Below are positions 44,467 to 53,527 of a stretch of DNA of 64,000 bases, in pieces. The DNA comes from Clostridium_AW sp040797845 (GTDB lineage: Bacteria; Bacillota; Clostridia; Clostridiales; Clostridiaceae). Numbering within the stretch: position 1 is the first letter of the stretch; each line of letters begins with the position of its first letter. The DNA lies in NCBI GenBank assembly GCA_040797845.1, contig JBFNFA010000002.1, positions 496,001 to 560,000 of the forward strand, written 5' to 3'. The position numbers and the translations under genes are program-made. The notes beneath the pieces are model-generated. The model was not told the origin of the DNA, did not search any database, and saw only the letters and a list, made by a program, of their open reading frames with translations.

Positions 44467-46122
44467 CTAATTTGTAATTTCTTCAAAAATTTTATTCACA
44501 TTTCTTTTTAAATATAAGTATAACAATAAACTTATAACAGAATACAGTACTATTATAAAGAAAAGCACTGATAAACCGTCTAATTTAAAAGCAGTTATGG
44601 TTTTTATTGTTATAAATGCAAAGATCACATTTACCACTATGCTTATTAAAACATTAAAATTTTGTTTCACAGCCTTCTGCTCATTATCCCAATTTAATTT
44701 AGGAAAATTTAAATCTATAGTTATTCCCATAAGTGAAGCAAGAATTATAGCAAATATACTAACTAACATAGATAAAATTATTATGTTAACTGTAGGTTTT
44801 AATATCACATAAAAGATTATAAGTGATAATAGTACACCTATGAAACTAAATAAAGCTCCAGCCAAAACTTTTGCCATTATTATTACATTGTAATTTAGTG
44901 GTATAAATTTATTAAAATAAACATTCTGTCCTTCTCTAGATATAGAGGTAGATGTTATACCATTAGCAGAGGATATAAATAAAGCCCCTACAGCTACTCC
45001 TCCTATAACTACACCTAAATTGTCACTATTTCTTAAAATATTTGATATTATTGGAATAGCATCTTTACTTTCTGGTTGTAATAACATAGGTATAATTAAA
45101 AATACAGGCCATAAAAAATTTGTTATTACACAGTTTAAAAAATATATAGGTGTTCTTATAAGCATTCTTATTTCTTTTAAAGTATAACTAATTAAAGGTG
45201 ATTTTCTTACTATTATTTTTCTTAATTCTCCTTCTTCATACTTCTTTCTTTTTGAAGAGGATTGAGATAGTCCCACCACTCCTTTAAAGTATATCTTCTC
45301 TCCAAGAAATAAAAACGCACTAAATAATACCCCATTTATAACTAAAAAAGATAAAAAATAAAACAATCCTTTAATATTATAGGAATTTGTTAGTGCCAGT
45401 GAAGAAAATCTAACCGAAGGAAATATATTAGATATCATATTTATATATGAATTATCTCCACTAGTAATAATTTGCTGAATATCTACATTGCTTCTACCAA
45501 CAAACTTCTGAATAGCTAAATTAAACCCTAGAGCTAGAAACATGGCAAAGAACCCAGATATCATCTTAAATCTATCTTTATTTTTAGCTATATTTGTAAA
45601 TCTCATAATTATTATTACTATTATAGATGAAAGAATTAAAGGCACTACTGGAGTAAATAGAAATACTATAAGTGAGTAAATATAGTATAATATTCCAGAA
45701 TCACTTTTAATGCCATACTTAATAAAAACAGGAAACAAAAACATTGCCTCAATTATATATTCGTATATTACTGTTACAGTAAATTTACTACTCAATATAA
45801 GAGAAGGTTTTAAAGGCAATGGAAGTAAATATTCTATATCCCTCGAAAAGTAGAATACATTTATCACATACAAAACACCTAAAATCATTATAGATAATGA
45901 AGTTACAGCCAAAGCTAAAGCTAATATTATACCTTCTTGATTTATACTTGATAGTGAATCATATAAATTCCCTGTCATATTACCTATTTGGAAAATAAAA
46001 GGAAGTAAAGCCAACAATAATAATGAATATAATATTATTGTTTTGGAACGCTTTTTACTATTGGTAAAATTTTCATTAGAGGTTTTTAATAATACTTTTA
46101 CTAAAGAAATATACTTATTCAT
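44467..46122 (-). CDS. ABC exporter permease, multi-pass
   Basis: A 551-residue membrane protein with roughly twelve hydrophobic segments and no ATPase domain. A long cytoplasmic loop near residues 290-320 contains SSSKRKKYEEGELRKIIVRK. It resembles large two-half ABC-2-like permeases of Firmicutes that pair with a stand-alone ATPase. It overlaps the ATPase gene by eight bases, so the two form one transporter. Substrate unknown. Confidence 0.85.
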   Translation of the reverse strand: MNKYISLVKVLLKTSNENFTNSKKRSKTIILYSLLLLALLPFIFQIGNMTGNLYDSLSSINQEGIILALALAVTSLSIMILGVLYVINVFYFSRDIEYLLPLPLKPSLILSSKFTVTVIYEYIIEAMFLFPVFIKYGIKSDSGILYYIYSLIVFLFTPVVPLILSSIIVIIIMRFTNIAKNKDRFKMISGFFAMFLALGFNLAIQKFVGRSNVDIQQIITSGDNSYINMISNIFPSVRFSSLALTNSYNIKGLFYFLSFLVINGVLFSAFLFLGEKIYFKGVVGLSQSSSKRKKYEEGELRKIIVRKSPLISYTLKEIRMLIRTPIYFLNCVITNFLWPVFLIIPMLLQPESKDAIPIISNILRNSDNLGVVIGGVAVGALFISSANGITSTSISREGQNVYFNKFIPLNYNVIIMAKVLAGALFSFIGVLLSLIIFYVILKPTVNIIILSMLVSIFAIILASLMGITIDLNFPKLNWDNEQKAVKQNFNVLISIVVNVIFAFITIKTITAFKLDGLSVLFFIIVLYSVISLLLYLYLKRNVNKIFEEITN

Positions 46123-46840
46123 TTTCAGTAATATCTAAGAATATCCTTTCTAAAGATTCATTTTCCTTAAAATGATTCTTTATTTCTTCAAGCGTTCCAC
46201 AGAATAAAATCTTACCTTTATTTATTATAGCTACTCTATCGCATAGCTTTTCTGCTACCTCCAACACATGAGTGGAAAAAAACACTACATTACCCCTATC
46301 TGCATGTTCTCTCATCATTTCTTTTAATAAGTATGATGACTTAGGATCTAAACCTGTCATAGGTTCATCTAAAATCCATACAGATGGATTATGTATAAGG
46401 GCACCGATAATAATTATTTTTTGCCTCATACCATGAGAGTAACTCTGTATCTGATCTCCTAAAGCTGATTCTAATCCAAACTCTCTACTTAATTTTTCAA
46501 TTATTGGTTTCCTGTCTTCCTTTGACACATCATAAATATCTGCCATAAAATTCAAATATTCCATTCCCTTTAACTTCAAAAACATATCTGGGTTATCAGG
46601 TACAAATCCAAATTGCTTTTTAGCCTTTAAAGGATCTTCCTTAACATCAATTCCATTAATTTTTATAGAACCATTATCGGAATGCAATATTCCTGTTATC
46701 ATTTTTATAGTAGTAGTTTTACCTGCTCCATTTGGCCCTAAAAATCCAAAAATCTCCCCATCTTCTATCTTTAAATTTATATTGTCTACTGCTTTCGTGC
46801 TTCCATTGTATGACTTGTTTACATCAATAATCTCTATCAT
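46115..46840 (-). CDS. ABC exporter ATPase
   Basis: A 241-residue ATP-binding subunit. Walker A GPNGAGKTT near residue 36, signature YSHGMRQK, Walker B VWILDEPMTGLDP and switch His FFSTHVLEVAEKLCDR. It is the partner of the permease at 44467-46122, with which it overlaps by eight bases. The C-terminal region is short, as in exporters of the NatA/EcsA kind. Confidence 0.93.
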   Translation of the reverse strand: MIEIIDVNKSYNGSTKAVDNINLKIEDGEIFGFLGPNGAGKTTTIKMITGILHSDNGSIKINGIDVKEDPLKAKKQFGFVPDNPDMFLKLKGMEYLNFMADIYDVSKEDRKPIIEKLSREFGLESALGDQIQSYSHGMRQKIIIIGALIHNPSVWILDEPMTGLDPKSSYLLKEMMREHADRGNVVFFSTHVLEVAEKLCDRVAIINKGKILFCGTLEEIKNHFKENESLERIFLDITENE

Positions 46841-46923
46841 AGCACTTCTCCTTCTTTACTAAGTTATAACACTATTTAAATATTAGCATAATTCTTAGAT
46901 TAATAGGATAAATTATATTTCTT

Positions 46924-47454
46924 TTAATAAAAAAATAAGGTTACTACTATTACTGATACTATTATAGCCGTTAAATCGGCAAGTATGGCTGCCCACAAAG
47001 TGTGTCTTATTTTTTTTATACCTACTGCACCAAAATAAACTGTAATTGTATAGAAAATAGTTTCAGTAGACCCCATTATTATAGAAGCTATTCTTCCAAT
47101 ATAACTATCTGCTCCATAATTGGTTATAACATCTGTAAATACTCCTAAAGCTCCACTTCCAGATAGAGGTTTTATTAGCACTAACGGAACTACTTCTCCT
47201 GGCAGACCAATAAATTTTACTATAGGATTCATAATTCCAATTATATAGTCAAGAACCTTAGATTCTCTTAGAACTGTTACAGCTAATATCATTGCTAAAA
47301 GGTAAGGAAATATTCTAACACAAATACTCATACCTTCTTTAGCTCCTTCAATGAAACACTCGTATACTTTAACTCCCTTTATCATTCCATAAGTAGTAAT
47401 TAACACAATAATAATAGGTATAATTAAATTTGTTATGTTCATAGACCCCTCCAT
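46924..47454 (-). CDS. spmB: Spore maturation protein B
   Basis: A 176-residue integral membrane protein with five or six helices of the nucleoside-recognition (Gate) fold: ECFIEGAKEGMSICVRIFPY, PLSGSGALGVFTDVI and STETIFYTITVYFG. With SpmA it supports dehydration of the spore core in Bacillus and Clostridium. It overlaps spmA by one base. Confidence 0.93.
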   Translation of the reverse strand: MEGSMNITNLIIPIIIVLITTYGMIKGVKVYECFIEGAKEGMSICVRIFPYLLAMILAVTVLRESKVLDYIIGIMNPIVKFIGLPGEVVPLVLIKPLSGSGALGVFTDVITNYGADSYIGRIASIIMGSTETIFYTITVYFGAVGIKKIRHTLWAAILADLTAIIVSVIVVTLFFY

Positions 47455-48029
47455 TAAAAATGCTTTTCTAGTACTTTACAACATATTACCCCTACTATTG
47501 CAGCACAAGTAGTAGTAATTATAGCTGGAACTATTATTTCCCCTGGATTTTTAGATCCAGCAGCAGCTCTTATAGATATTACTGTGGTAGGTATAAACTG
47601 AATACATGCAGCATTTAACACTAGAAATAACGCCATATCGTCACTAGCTGTATCCTTTTTTCTATTAATCCTTTGCAAACTTTCCATTGCCTTTATTCCA
47701 AAAGGAGTAGCTGCATTGGATAGTCCCATCATATTTGCCGTAATATTCATAACCATAGAACCTAGAGCACTATCATCATTCCCTCCTTCTTTCATCAACA
47801 ATTTTAGTATAGGCTTTAAAAGCTTGGCTAACTTATCTGTTAGTCCACTTTTCTGAGCTATCTTCATTACCCCGCACCACAAACACATCATCCCTAATAG
47901 CTTTATGATGAGTTCAACAGTTGAGTTTGTAGAAGATACTATAGCTTGAGATATTATCTCTCCCCTCCCCGTAAGTATTCCAACCACAATTCCAGAACTT
48001 AAAATTAAAAACCAGATATAATTTATCAT
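47454..48029 (-). CDS. spmA: Spore maturation protein A
   Basis: A 191-residue membrane protein of the same Gate fold as SpmB: VELIIKLLGMMCLWCGVMKI, NMMGLSNAATPFGIKAMESL and LNAACIQFIPTTVISIRA. AGGAGG precedes the ATG. It is the first gene of spmAB, and shows that the organism makes endospores. Confidence 0.94.
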   Translation of the reverse strand: MINYIWFLILSSGIVVGILTGRGEIISQAIVSSTNSTVELIIKLLGMMCLWCGVMKIAQKSGLTDKLAKLLKPILKLLMKEGGNDDSALGSMVMNITANMMGLSNAATPFGIKAMESLQRINRKKDTASDDMALFLVLNAACIQFIPTTVISIRAAAGSKNPGEIIVPAIITTTCAAIVGVICCKVLEKHF

Positions 48030-48161
48030 ACTTTCCTCCTAAATATTTATTGATACAAATGCCTATTTAATGTATATGTAAATTAAAACCTTTGTATTGC
48101 AATTAATTTTTAATAGTGTTACCATGTATAATGTGATATTTAGTTGAATTGGAGGTCACTT

Positions 48162-48407
48162 ATGACTATTAAAGATATAATGGAATTTATTGAAAGTGAA
48201 TATAAAATAATAAATAATACTCCTTGTGAAGTGTGTGGTGGGGAATACTTTGCCGATGATTTAAATGTAGATTTAATAGATGATGTTCCTCATGATATTT
48301 GTATATGTGTGTGTTCTGATTGTGGACATGAAAAAATATTTGAATTTTATGCTCCATTTATAGATGAGATTCATAAAAGAAAGAGAAAAAAAGGAACTTT
48401 AAATTAA
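48162..48407 (+). CDS. Small zinc-ribbon-like protein
   Basis: An 81-residue cytoplasmic protein with two CxxC pairs, PCEVCGG near residue 21 and CVCSDCGHEK near residue 52, that should bind one metal ion. The middle is acidic (DDLNVDLIDDVPHD), and the end is basic (HKRKRKKG). GGAGG lies six bases before the ATG at 48162. No family is recognised; it is monocistronic with its own terminator. Confidence 0.75.
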   Translation: MTIKDIMEFIESEYKIINNTPCEVCGGEYFADDLNVDLIDDVPHDICICVCSDCGHEKIFEFYAPFIDEIHKRKRKKGTLN

Positions 48408-48440
48408 AAAAGGATTTTAGCAAAGCTAAAATCCTTTTTT
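48406..48440. terminator. Bidirectional terminator between zinc-ribbon and glucosaminidase genes
   Basis: A 15-bp stem (AAAAAAGGATTTTAG paired with CTAAAATCCTTTTTT) between convergent genes. Confidence 0.85.
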
Positions 48441-48487
48441 AATTTTGTTTTTCATTTTTAATTTTGTCTTAAAAATTTCTAATCAAT

Positions 48488-49981
48488 TTATTTTTTAAAA
48501 ACTGGAAACTCAAACTTTAATGTAGGGTTCTCACATTGATCCATTAACTCTTTAATTTTAATTACTTGCTTATATGCCCATCCAATATCTGTAGCATATT
48601 GATAACTTCCTGGTGTTGAAGGGTTCCATCTCATTTTATATAATGTATCCCTTTTTACCGTAGGATTATTTACATACTTTTCAGCAATATATTTTGCTCC
48701 CCCAGTTATAGCTTCCTCTACAGTAAACCATTTTTGCTCGTATGCATATTCTGATCCATGTTTATTAGGATCATCATCAAAAGCTTTTATTCCATAAGTA
48801 TTATATACCTTTTTCTTTCCTTCTTTTCCATCTACCTCTATTCCTGTAGCAAGTTTTGATGTTCCACTAGCAGTTTCTAAAAGTGCATGAGATACTAAAT
48901 AAGCAGGATTTATATTATTTTCTTTTGCTCCTTCTAAAAAAGCTTTTCCCTTACCCTCTAGCACTCCTTTGCCTTTAAGTATTTTGTTTAAATCGTCCTC
49001 AGTAATACTATCATCTATGTAGTTTAATTTTAAGAACATATATTTACCATACTCGTCTGTGAAGTTTGATGGATTCATATAGTATTTTATCTGATTAGCA
49101 CTAGCTCCCATCCAAGAAGTTGGTCCCTCATCTGTTACTGATACCTTAGTATTGTTTTGCTTGTCCAAAGCTTCATTAAAAGTAAAATTTAAATTTAAAT
49201 CAGTAAATATGGATTTATCTACAGAATTTACACATCTTAAATAATCTATATAGTAATTATCATAGTCTGTATTCTCATCCACATGAGCACCTTGTTTATT
49301 AGCTCTTTTAACATAAATTAATATTTTGTATTTCTCTCCATTTTCTCCTGCTTCAAATAATTTATCTGTAGTTATCTTTCCATCTTGTGCACTTACATAC
49401 CCATTAGTAATTTCTTCATAAGGCTCATATTTGTCAAATTTATAAACATATTTACTTGCAAATATTCTATATTGTACTTGCTCTGAAGAAGATGATTTTA
49501 AATGAAAAGTTTGTTTTTGATTAGGTAATATAGGCTCATATTCCATTTTAGCTTGTACAATATTAGGAATTCCTTCATAAGTTGAAGCATCTGAGAATTT
49601 TCCTGTAGTTACAAACTTCATTCTTTTCGGTGATGAAAAAGTTTTTCCTCCTAAAGATTTTATTCCTGTTCCAAAATTTATATAATATGTACTTCCTGGC
49701 AAATATCCTTCCACTTTAGGCATTACTGTTACAGTATTATCTGTAGCTCCTATAGATACAGATGCTTTAACTTTATTACCTTTTGCATCAGTAACGGTAA
49801 TATTTTCGTCATTTATAGTATCTTTATCTAAATTTGAATTAAATGTAATCGTCCACTTTTTGTCTGTAACCACATTACTTTTGCTGCTTATTTCTGTAAA
49901 ATTTCCAGCAGCTGATACACTTCCTGCTGCAACAGTCGTTGCTATAAAAAAAGTTAATGCAGTCTTTCTCAAAAATTTCAT
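48488..49981 (-). CDS. Secreted N-acetylglucosaminidase autolysin
   Basis: A 497-residue exported wall hydrolase. A signal peptide (residues 1-24) is followed by an SbsA/Big_5 Ig domain (about 28-130) similar to that of the amidase at 13256-15046, a middle beta domain with tyrosines (about 150-255), and a glucosaminidase domain (about 340-480). The catalytic Glu lies in ALLETASGTSKLA, with NTYGIKAFDDDP and EYAYEQKWFTVEEAI. It should cut GlcNAc linkages of peptidoglycan. Followed by a convergent terminator, preceded by an AT-rich 200-base gap. Confidence 0.9.
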   Translation of the reverse strand: MKFLRKTALTFFIATTVAAGSVSAAGNFTEISSKSNVVTDKKWTITFNSNLDKDTINDENITVTDAKGNKVKASVSIGATDNTVTVMPKVEGYLPGSTYYINFGTGIKSLGGKTFSSPKRMKFVTTGKFSDASTYEGIPNIVQAKMEYEPILPNQKQTFHLKSSSSEQVQYRIFASKYVYKFDKYEPYEEITNGYVSAQDGKITTDKLFEAGENGEKYKILIYVKRANKQGAHVDENTDYDNYYIDYLRCVNSVDKSIFTDLNLNFTFNEALDKQNNTKVSVTDEGPTSWMGASANQIKYYMNPSNFTDEYGKYMFLKLNYIDDSITEDDLNKILKGKGVLEGKGKAFLEGAKENNINPAYLVSHALLETASGTSKLATGIEVDGKEGKKKVYNTYGIKAFDDDPNKHGSEYAYEQKWFTVEEAITGGAKYIAEKYVNNPTVKRDTLYKMRWNPSTPGSYQYATDIGWAYKQVIKIKELMDQCENPTLKFEFPVFKK

Positions 49982-50205
49982 AAAATACCCCCTACCGCAA
50001 TTATTGTTATATATAATTATTATATATAATATTTAACATTTTTGCTATGGAAAATAAATGAATAGTTTATTTTATCAATTATATTTTAAATTATATTATA
50101 AATTTATATAATGTTATTAAGGAATATTATATTTAATGCTTATAGTTTCTACATATTTTTATAGGATTTATTATATTTTAAATAAAAATGACGAGGTATA
50201 GAGAA

Positions 50206-50868
50206 ATGAGAAAAAAAATATTAATTATTGAAGATGAAAGAAAACTATCTGAAGTTATGGCTTTATATTTAAAAAATGAAGGATATGAAGTGTTTACAGC
50301 TAGTGATGGTGATGAAGGTGAATCCTTTATAGAAAATGCCATTTTTGATTTAATAATATTAGATGTGATGATGCCTAAAAAAGATGGCTGGTCTCTTCTA
50401 AAAAAGATAAAATCCATATCTAGCACTCCTGTAATACTTACTACTGCTAGAGGCGAAGAGGAAGATAGGATTTTCGGACTAGAATTAGGAGCAGATGATT
50501 ATATGGTTAAGCCTTTAAGCATGAGAGAATTAGTGCTTAGAGTAAAGTTAAGAATAAACAGTTCTTCTAACAAAGATAATAGTTTAAATTTTGAGAACAT
50601 GACTATTAATGAAGACAAAAGAGAGATTGTAGAGAATGGAATTCAAATAAATTTAACTCCAAAAGAGTTTGACTTATTGATATTTTTATGCCAAAATCCC
50701 TCTCAAGTTTTTAAAAGAGATCAACTTTTAGATAATGTCTGGGGTTATGATTTCGCCGGGGATACTAGAACTGTAGATACTCATGTGAAAAATTTAAGAG
50801 AAAAAATTAAATTTTGTAATAATCATATAAAAACTGTATGGGGAGTTGGTTACAAATTAGAACTATGA
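50206..50868 (+). CDS. OmpR-family response regulator
   Basis: A 220-residue two-component regulator. The receiver domain has EDERK, phospho-Asp in LIILDVMMPKKDGW, a Thr/Ser-containing VILTTARGEEED and the Lys in YMVKPLS. The C-terminal winged helix shows LTPKEFDLLIFL and RTVDTHVKNLREK. An ATG at 50188 opens the frame, but GAGG is spaced for the ATG at 50206. It pairs with the histidine kinase 22 bases downstream; the target genes are unknown. Confidence 0.95.
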   Translation: MRKKILIIEDERKLSEVMALYLKNEGYEVFTASDGDEGESFIENAIFDLIILDVMMPKKDGWSLLKKIKSISSTPVILTTARGEEEDRIFGLELGADDYMVKPLSMRELVLRVKLRINSSSNKDNSLNFENMTINEDKREIVENGIQINLTPKEFDLLIFLCQNPSQVFKRDQLLDNVWGYDFAGDTRTVDTHVKNLREKIKFCNNHIKTVWGVGYKLEL

Positions 50869-50890
50869 TAACCTTCGGAGGATTAAATTT

Positions 50891-52210
50891 ATGGAAAAGA
50901 TAACAAAAAAATTAATAAAGGGTTTTCTATTAATAATGGCATTAGTAGCTATTTTGTCATTTCTAACCAGCTCAATTTTTTTGTCCAGATTTCATATTGA
51001 AAATCAATATGATCAACTAAAATCTAAGATAGGAAATGTTTGTAATGCTATAATGGAAGGTACTCCCTATGAAAATATTGATGCTACTGGAATAATCATA
51101 ACTAAAGATTCTGCTTATAGCATAGGGAAAAATAGGATGGCTGTAATGGGTTTTTTACATAGTAAAGATATTAACTCCATAGGAGAAAAAGGTACATTCA
51201 AGCATCATATGGGTGAAGAGTATCTTTATTATAGAATGGATACAGGTATAGGTACAATAATACTATTTGAAAATATGAAAGCTACCATAGATTATATAAA
51301 AGTAATTAATATTGTATTATCCCTGGTATTTTTAATGGCGTTAATAGTGTGCATACCTTTTATACTAATTTGGGGTAAAAAATTCACTGGTCCTATATTA
51401 AAATTACAAAAATCATCCTATGATATTTCTAATGGAAATTTTAAAACTGACATGGTAGTAAAAACAGGAGATGAAATCGAGGAACTATCGTTATGCTTGA
51501 AGAATATGGCCATAAAACTAGAAGAGAAATATTCTATGCAGAGAGATTTCATAGCAAATGTATCCCATGACTTTAAAACCCCCTTAAGTATAATAAGAAA
51601 CTATAGTGAAGCAATAAAGGATGGATTAGTGGATTTAAAATCAGCCCAAAAATATTCTAAAGATATCATAGATGAAGTAGATAAATTAAATAACTTAGTT
51701 ATGGATATTTTACAGCTATCTAAATTTCAAGAAGGAAAGGTTAAATTAAACAAGTCAAAATTTAATATTTATGAATTCTCAAACTCTTTAATAAACAAAT
51801 TTAAATATAAAGCACAGGAAAAAAACATATTTATAGATTTAGTCTTTGATACATCAAAAGATACCCTCATTTGTGGGGATAAGATTGCTTTAGAAAGAGT
51901 TCTATACAACTTTATGGATAATGCTATTAAATTTAGCCCAGACTCATCTAAAATAGAGTTGTGTATAAAATACATTAATAATGGTATAATGGTATCCGTC
52001 AAAGATATGGGTCTAGGAATAGAAGAAAATATGATACATGAGATATGGAATAGATACCATAAACACTCTCAAAGCGGCGGAATGGGATTAGGTCTTCCTA
52101 TTTGCAGTGAAATTTTAAAACTTCATAATTTTGATTATGGTGTAAATAGTAAACTAGGCTCAGGCTCTGAATTTTATTTTATAATATCTAAGGACTATTA
52201 TTCAAAGTGA
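50891..52210 (+). CDS. Sensor histidine kinase
   Basis: A 439-residue membrane kinase with helix 1 (about 11-31), an extracellular sensor of about 110 residues, helix 2 (about 143-165) and a HAMP linker. The dimerisation box has the phospho-His in FIANVSHDFKTPLSIIRN near residue 225, and the ATPase domain has RVLYNFMDNAIKFS (N), VKDMGLGIE (G1) and GGMGLGLPIC (G2). Partner of the upstream response regulator. Its last bases overlap the frame of the following pseudouridine synthase gene. Confidence 0.95.
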   Translation: MEKITKKLIKGFLLIMALVAILSFLTSSIFLSRFHIENQYDQLKSKIGNVCNAIMEGTPYENIDATGIIITKDSAYSIGKNRMAVMGFLHSKDINSIGEKGTFKHHMGEEYLYYRMDTGIGTIILFENMKATIDYIKVINIVLSLVFLMALIVCIPFILIWGKKFTGPILKLQKSSYDISNGNFKTDMVVKTGDEIEELSLCLKNMAIKLEEKYSMQRDFIANVSHDFKTPLSIIRNYSEAIKDGLVDLKSAQKYSKDIIDEVDKLNNLVMDILQLSKFQEGKVKLNKSKFNIYEFSNSLINKFKYKAQEKNIFIDLVFDTSKDTLICGDKIALERVLYNFMDNAIKFSPDSSKIELCIKYINNGIMVSVKDMGLGIEENMIHEIWNRYHKHSQSGGMGLGLPICSEILKLHNFDYGVNSKLGSGSEFYFIISKDYYSK

Positions 52211-52224
52211 GGTTTAGAAAACTT

Positions 52225-52962
52225 ATGAATGAAGGAATAAGAATCAATAAATTTATTAGCGAAAAAGGAATTTGTTCAAGGCGAGAAGCCGATAAATTAA
52301 TAGAACTTGGTAAAGTAACTATAAATGGTAAACTAGCTATAACTGGTTCAAAGGTTTATGCTGGGGACGACGTAAAGCTAAATGGAAAGACTATAGGTCA
52401 AAAACCTAAATCTGTTTATTTAGCTCTCAATAAACCAGTAGGGATCGTATGTACTACGGATAAAAAAGAAAAAAGCAACATAGTAAATTTTATTAATTAT
52501 CCTGAAAGAATATTTCACATAGGAAGATTAGATAAAGATTCTGAAGGACTAATTTTTCTTACAAATGATGGAGATATAGTAAACAAAATATTAAGGGCAG
52601 GAAATAATCATGAAAAAGAATATATAGTTACCGTAGATAAGCCTATAACAGGAGATTTTATTAAAAAAATGTCCTCAGGGGTAGAAATTCTTAATACAGT
52701 GACAAAGCCTTGTAAAATCTACAAAGAAGGTAGAAACGTATTCAGAATAATACTAACTCAAGGTTTAAATAGACAAATAAGAAGAATGTGTGAAGCTCTA
52801 GGTTATAATGTTATAAAACTAAAAAGAATAAGAATTATGAATGTAACATTATCAGGACTTCCTATCGGTAAATGGAGATACTTAACTGAAAATGAATTAC
52901 ATACAATATTAAAATTAGTAGAAGATTCCTCTAAAACTGAAGAAGCTTCTATTATTAAATAA
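52225..52962 (+). CDS. RluB/RluF-type 23S rRNA pseudouridine synthase
   Basis: About 245 residues: an N-terminal S4 RNA-binding domain (INKFISEKGICSRREADKLI) and a catalytic domain with the active Asp in GRLDKDSEGLIFLTNDGD, and the later GLNRQIRRMCEALGY. Such enzymes isomerise a uridine in 23S rRNA; RluF is the closest in feel. The frame extends to a GTG at 52207 that overlaps the kinase stop; I chose the ATG at 52225, with GAGG a little far upstream, and the true start is uncertain by six codons. Confidence 0.88.
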   Translation: MNEGIRINKFISEKGICSRREADKLIELGKVTINGKLAITGSKVYAGDDVKLNGKTIGQKPKSVYLALNKPVGIVCTTDKKEKSNIVNFINYPERIFHIGRLDKDSEGLIFLTNDGDIVNKILRAGNNHEKEYIVTVDKPITGDFIKKMSSGVEILNTVTKPCKIYKEGRNVFRIILTQGLNRQIRRMCEALGYNVIKLKRIRIMNVTLSGLPIGKWRYLTENELHTILKLVEDSSKTEEASIIK

Positions 52963-52995
52963 AAAAGGGGTCTTTTAATTAAGACACCCTTTTTA
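52961..52995. terminator. Bidirectional terminator between the pseudouridine synthase and ridA genes
   Basis: AAAAAAGGGGTCTT and AAGACACCCTTTTTT arms with one mismatch lie between convergent genes. Confidence 0.8.
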
Positions 52996-53014
52996 ACTTT
53001 ACATTCTTTTTAAT

Positions 53015-53398
53015 TTATTTATGAGCAATTACCTCAATTTCTACTAAAGCTTCCTTTGGAAGTTTAGCTACTTGTACACAAGAACGTGATGGGTAAGTTT
53101 CTTCGAAATATTGAGCATAAACTTCATTTACCTTCGGGAAATCGTTCATATCTGCAATAAATACTGTACTTTTTATTACATTATTGAAGCTTAACCCCTG
53201 AGATTCTAATATGCTTTTTATGTTTTTCATTGATTGATGAGTTTGGGCTACTACTGGGTCATCTCCTGTTACTATTTCTCCTGTCGCTGGATCTACAGGT
53301 ATTTGACCTGATAAAAACACCAAATTTCCAAATTCTATCCCCTGTGAATATGGTCCTATTGCCTTAGGTGCTAACTCTGTTGAAATTACCTTTTTCAT
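53015..53398 (-). CDS. ridA: RidA family enamine/imine deaminase
   Basis: A 127-residue trimeric enzyme that hydrolyses reactive enamines from PLP-dependent amino acid lyases. Signatures are APKAIGPYSQGIEFGNLVFLSGQIP, the arginine in PSRSCVQVAKLP and the C-terminal ALVEIEVIAHK. AAGGAGG precedes the ATG. Its position beside the tryptophanase module fits, since tryptophanase releases aminoacrylate, the classic RidA substrate. Confidence 0.95.
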   Translation of the reverse strand: MKKVISTELAPKAIGPYSQGIEFGNLVFLSGQIPVDPATGEIVTGDDPVVAQTHQSMKNIKSILESQGLSFNNVIKSTVFIADMNDFPKVNEVYAQYFEETYPSRSCVQVAKLPKEALVEIEVIAHK

Positions 53399-53527
53399 TT
53401 ATAATTCCTCCTTTAGTTAATGTTTTTTAGTCATTGAACTTTTATTTATTTCACTAATACTAATATATTATATATTAGTTATATAATCAATTAATTAAAA
53501 AAATTAGGTAAAATTAGATATATGGCT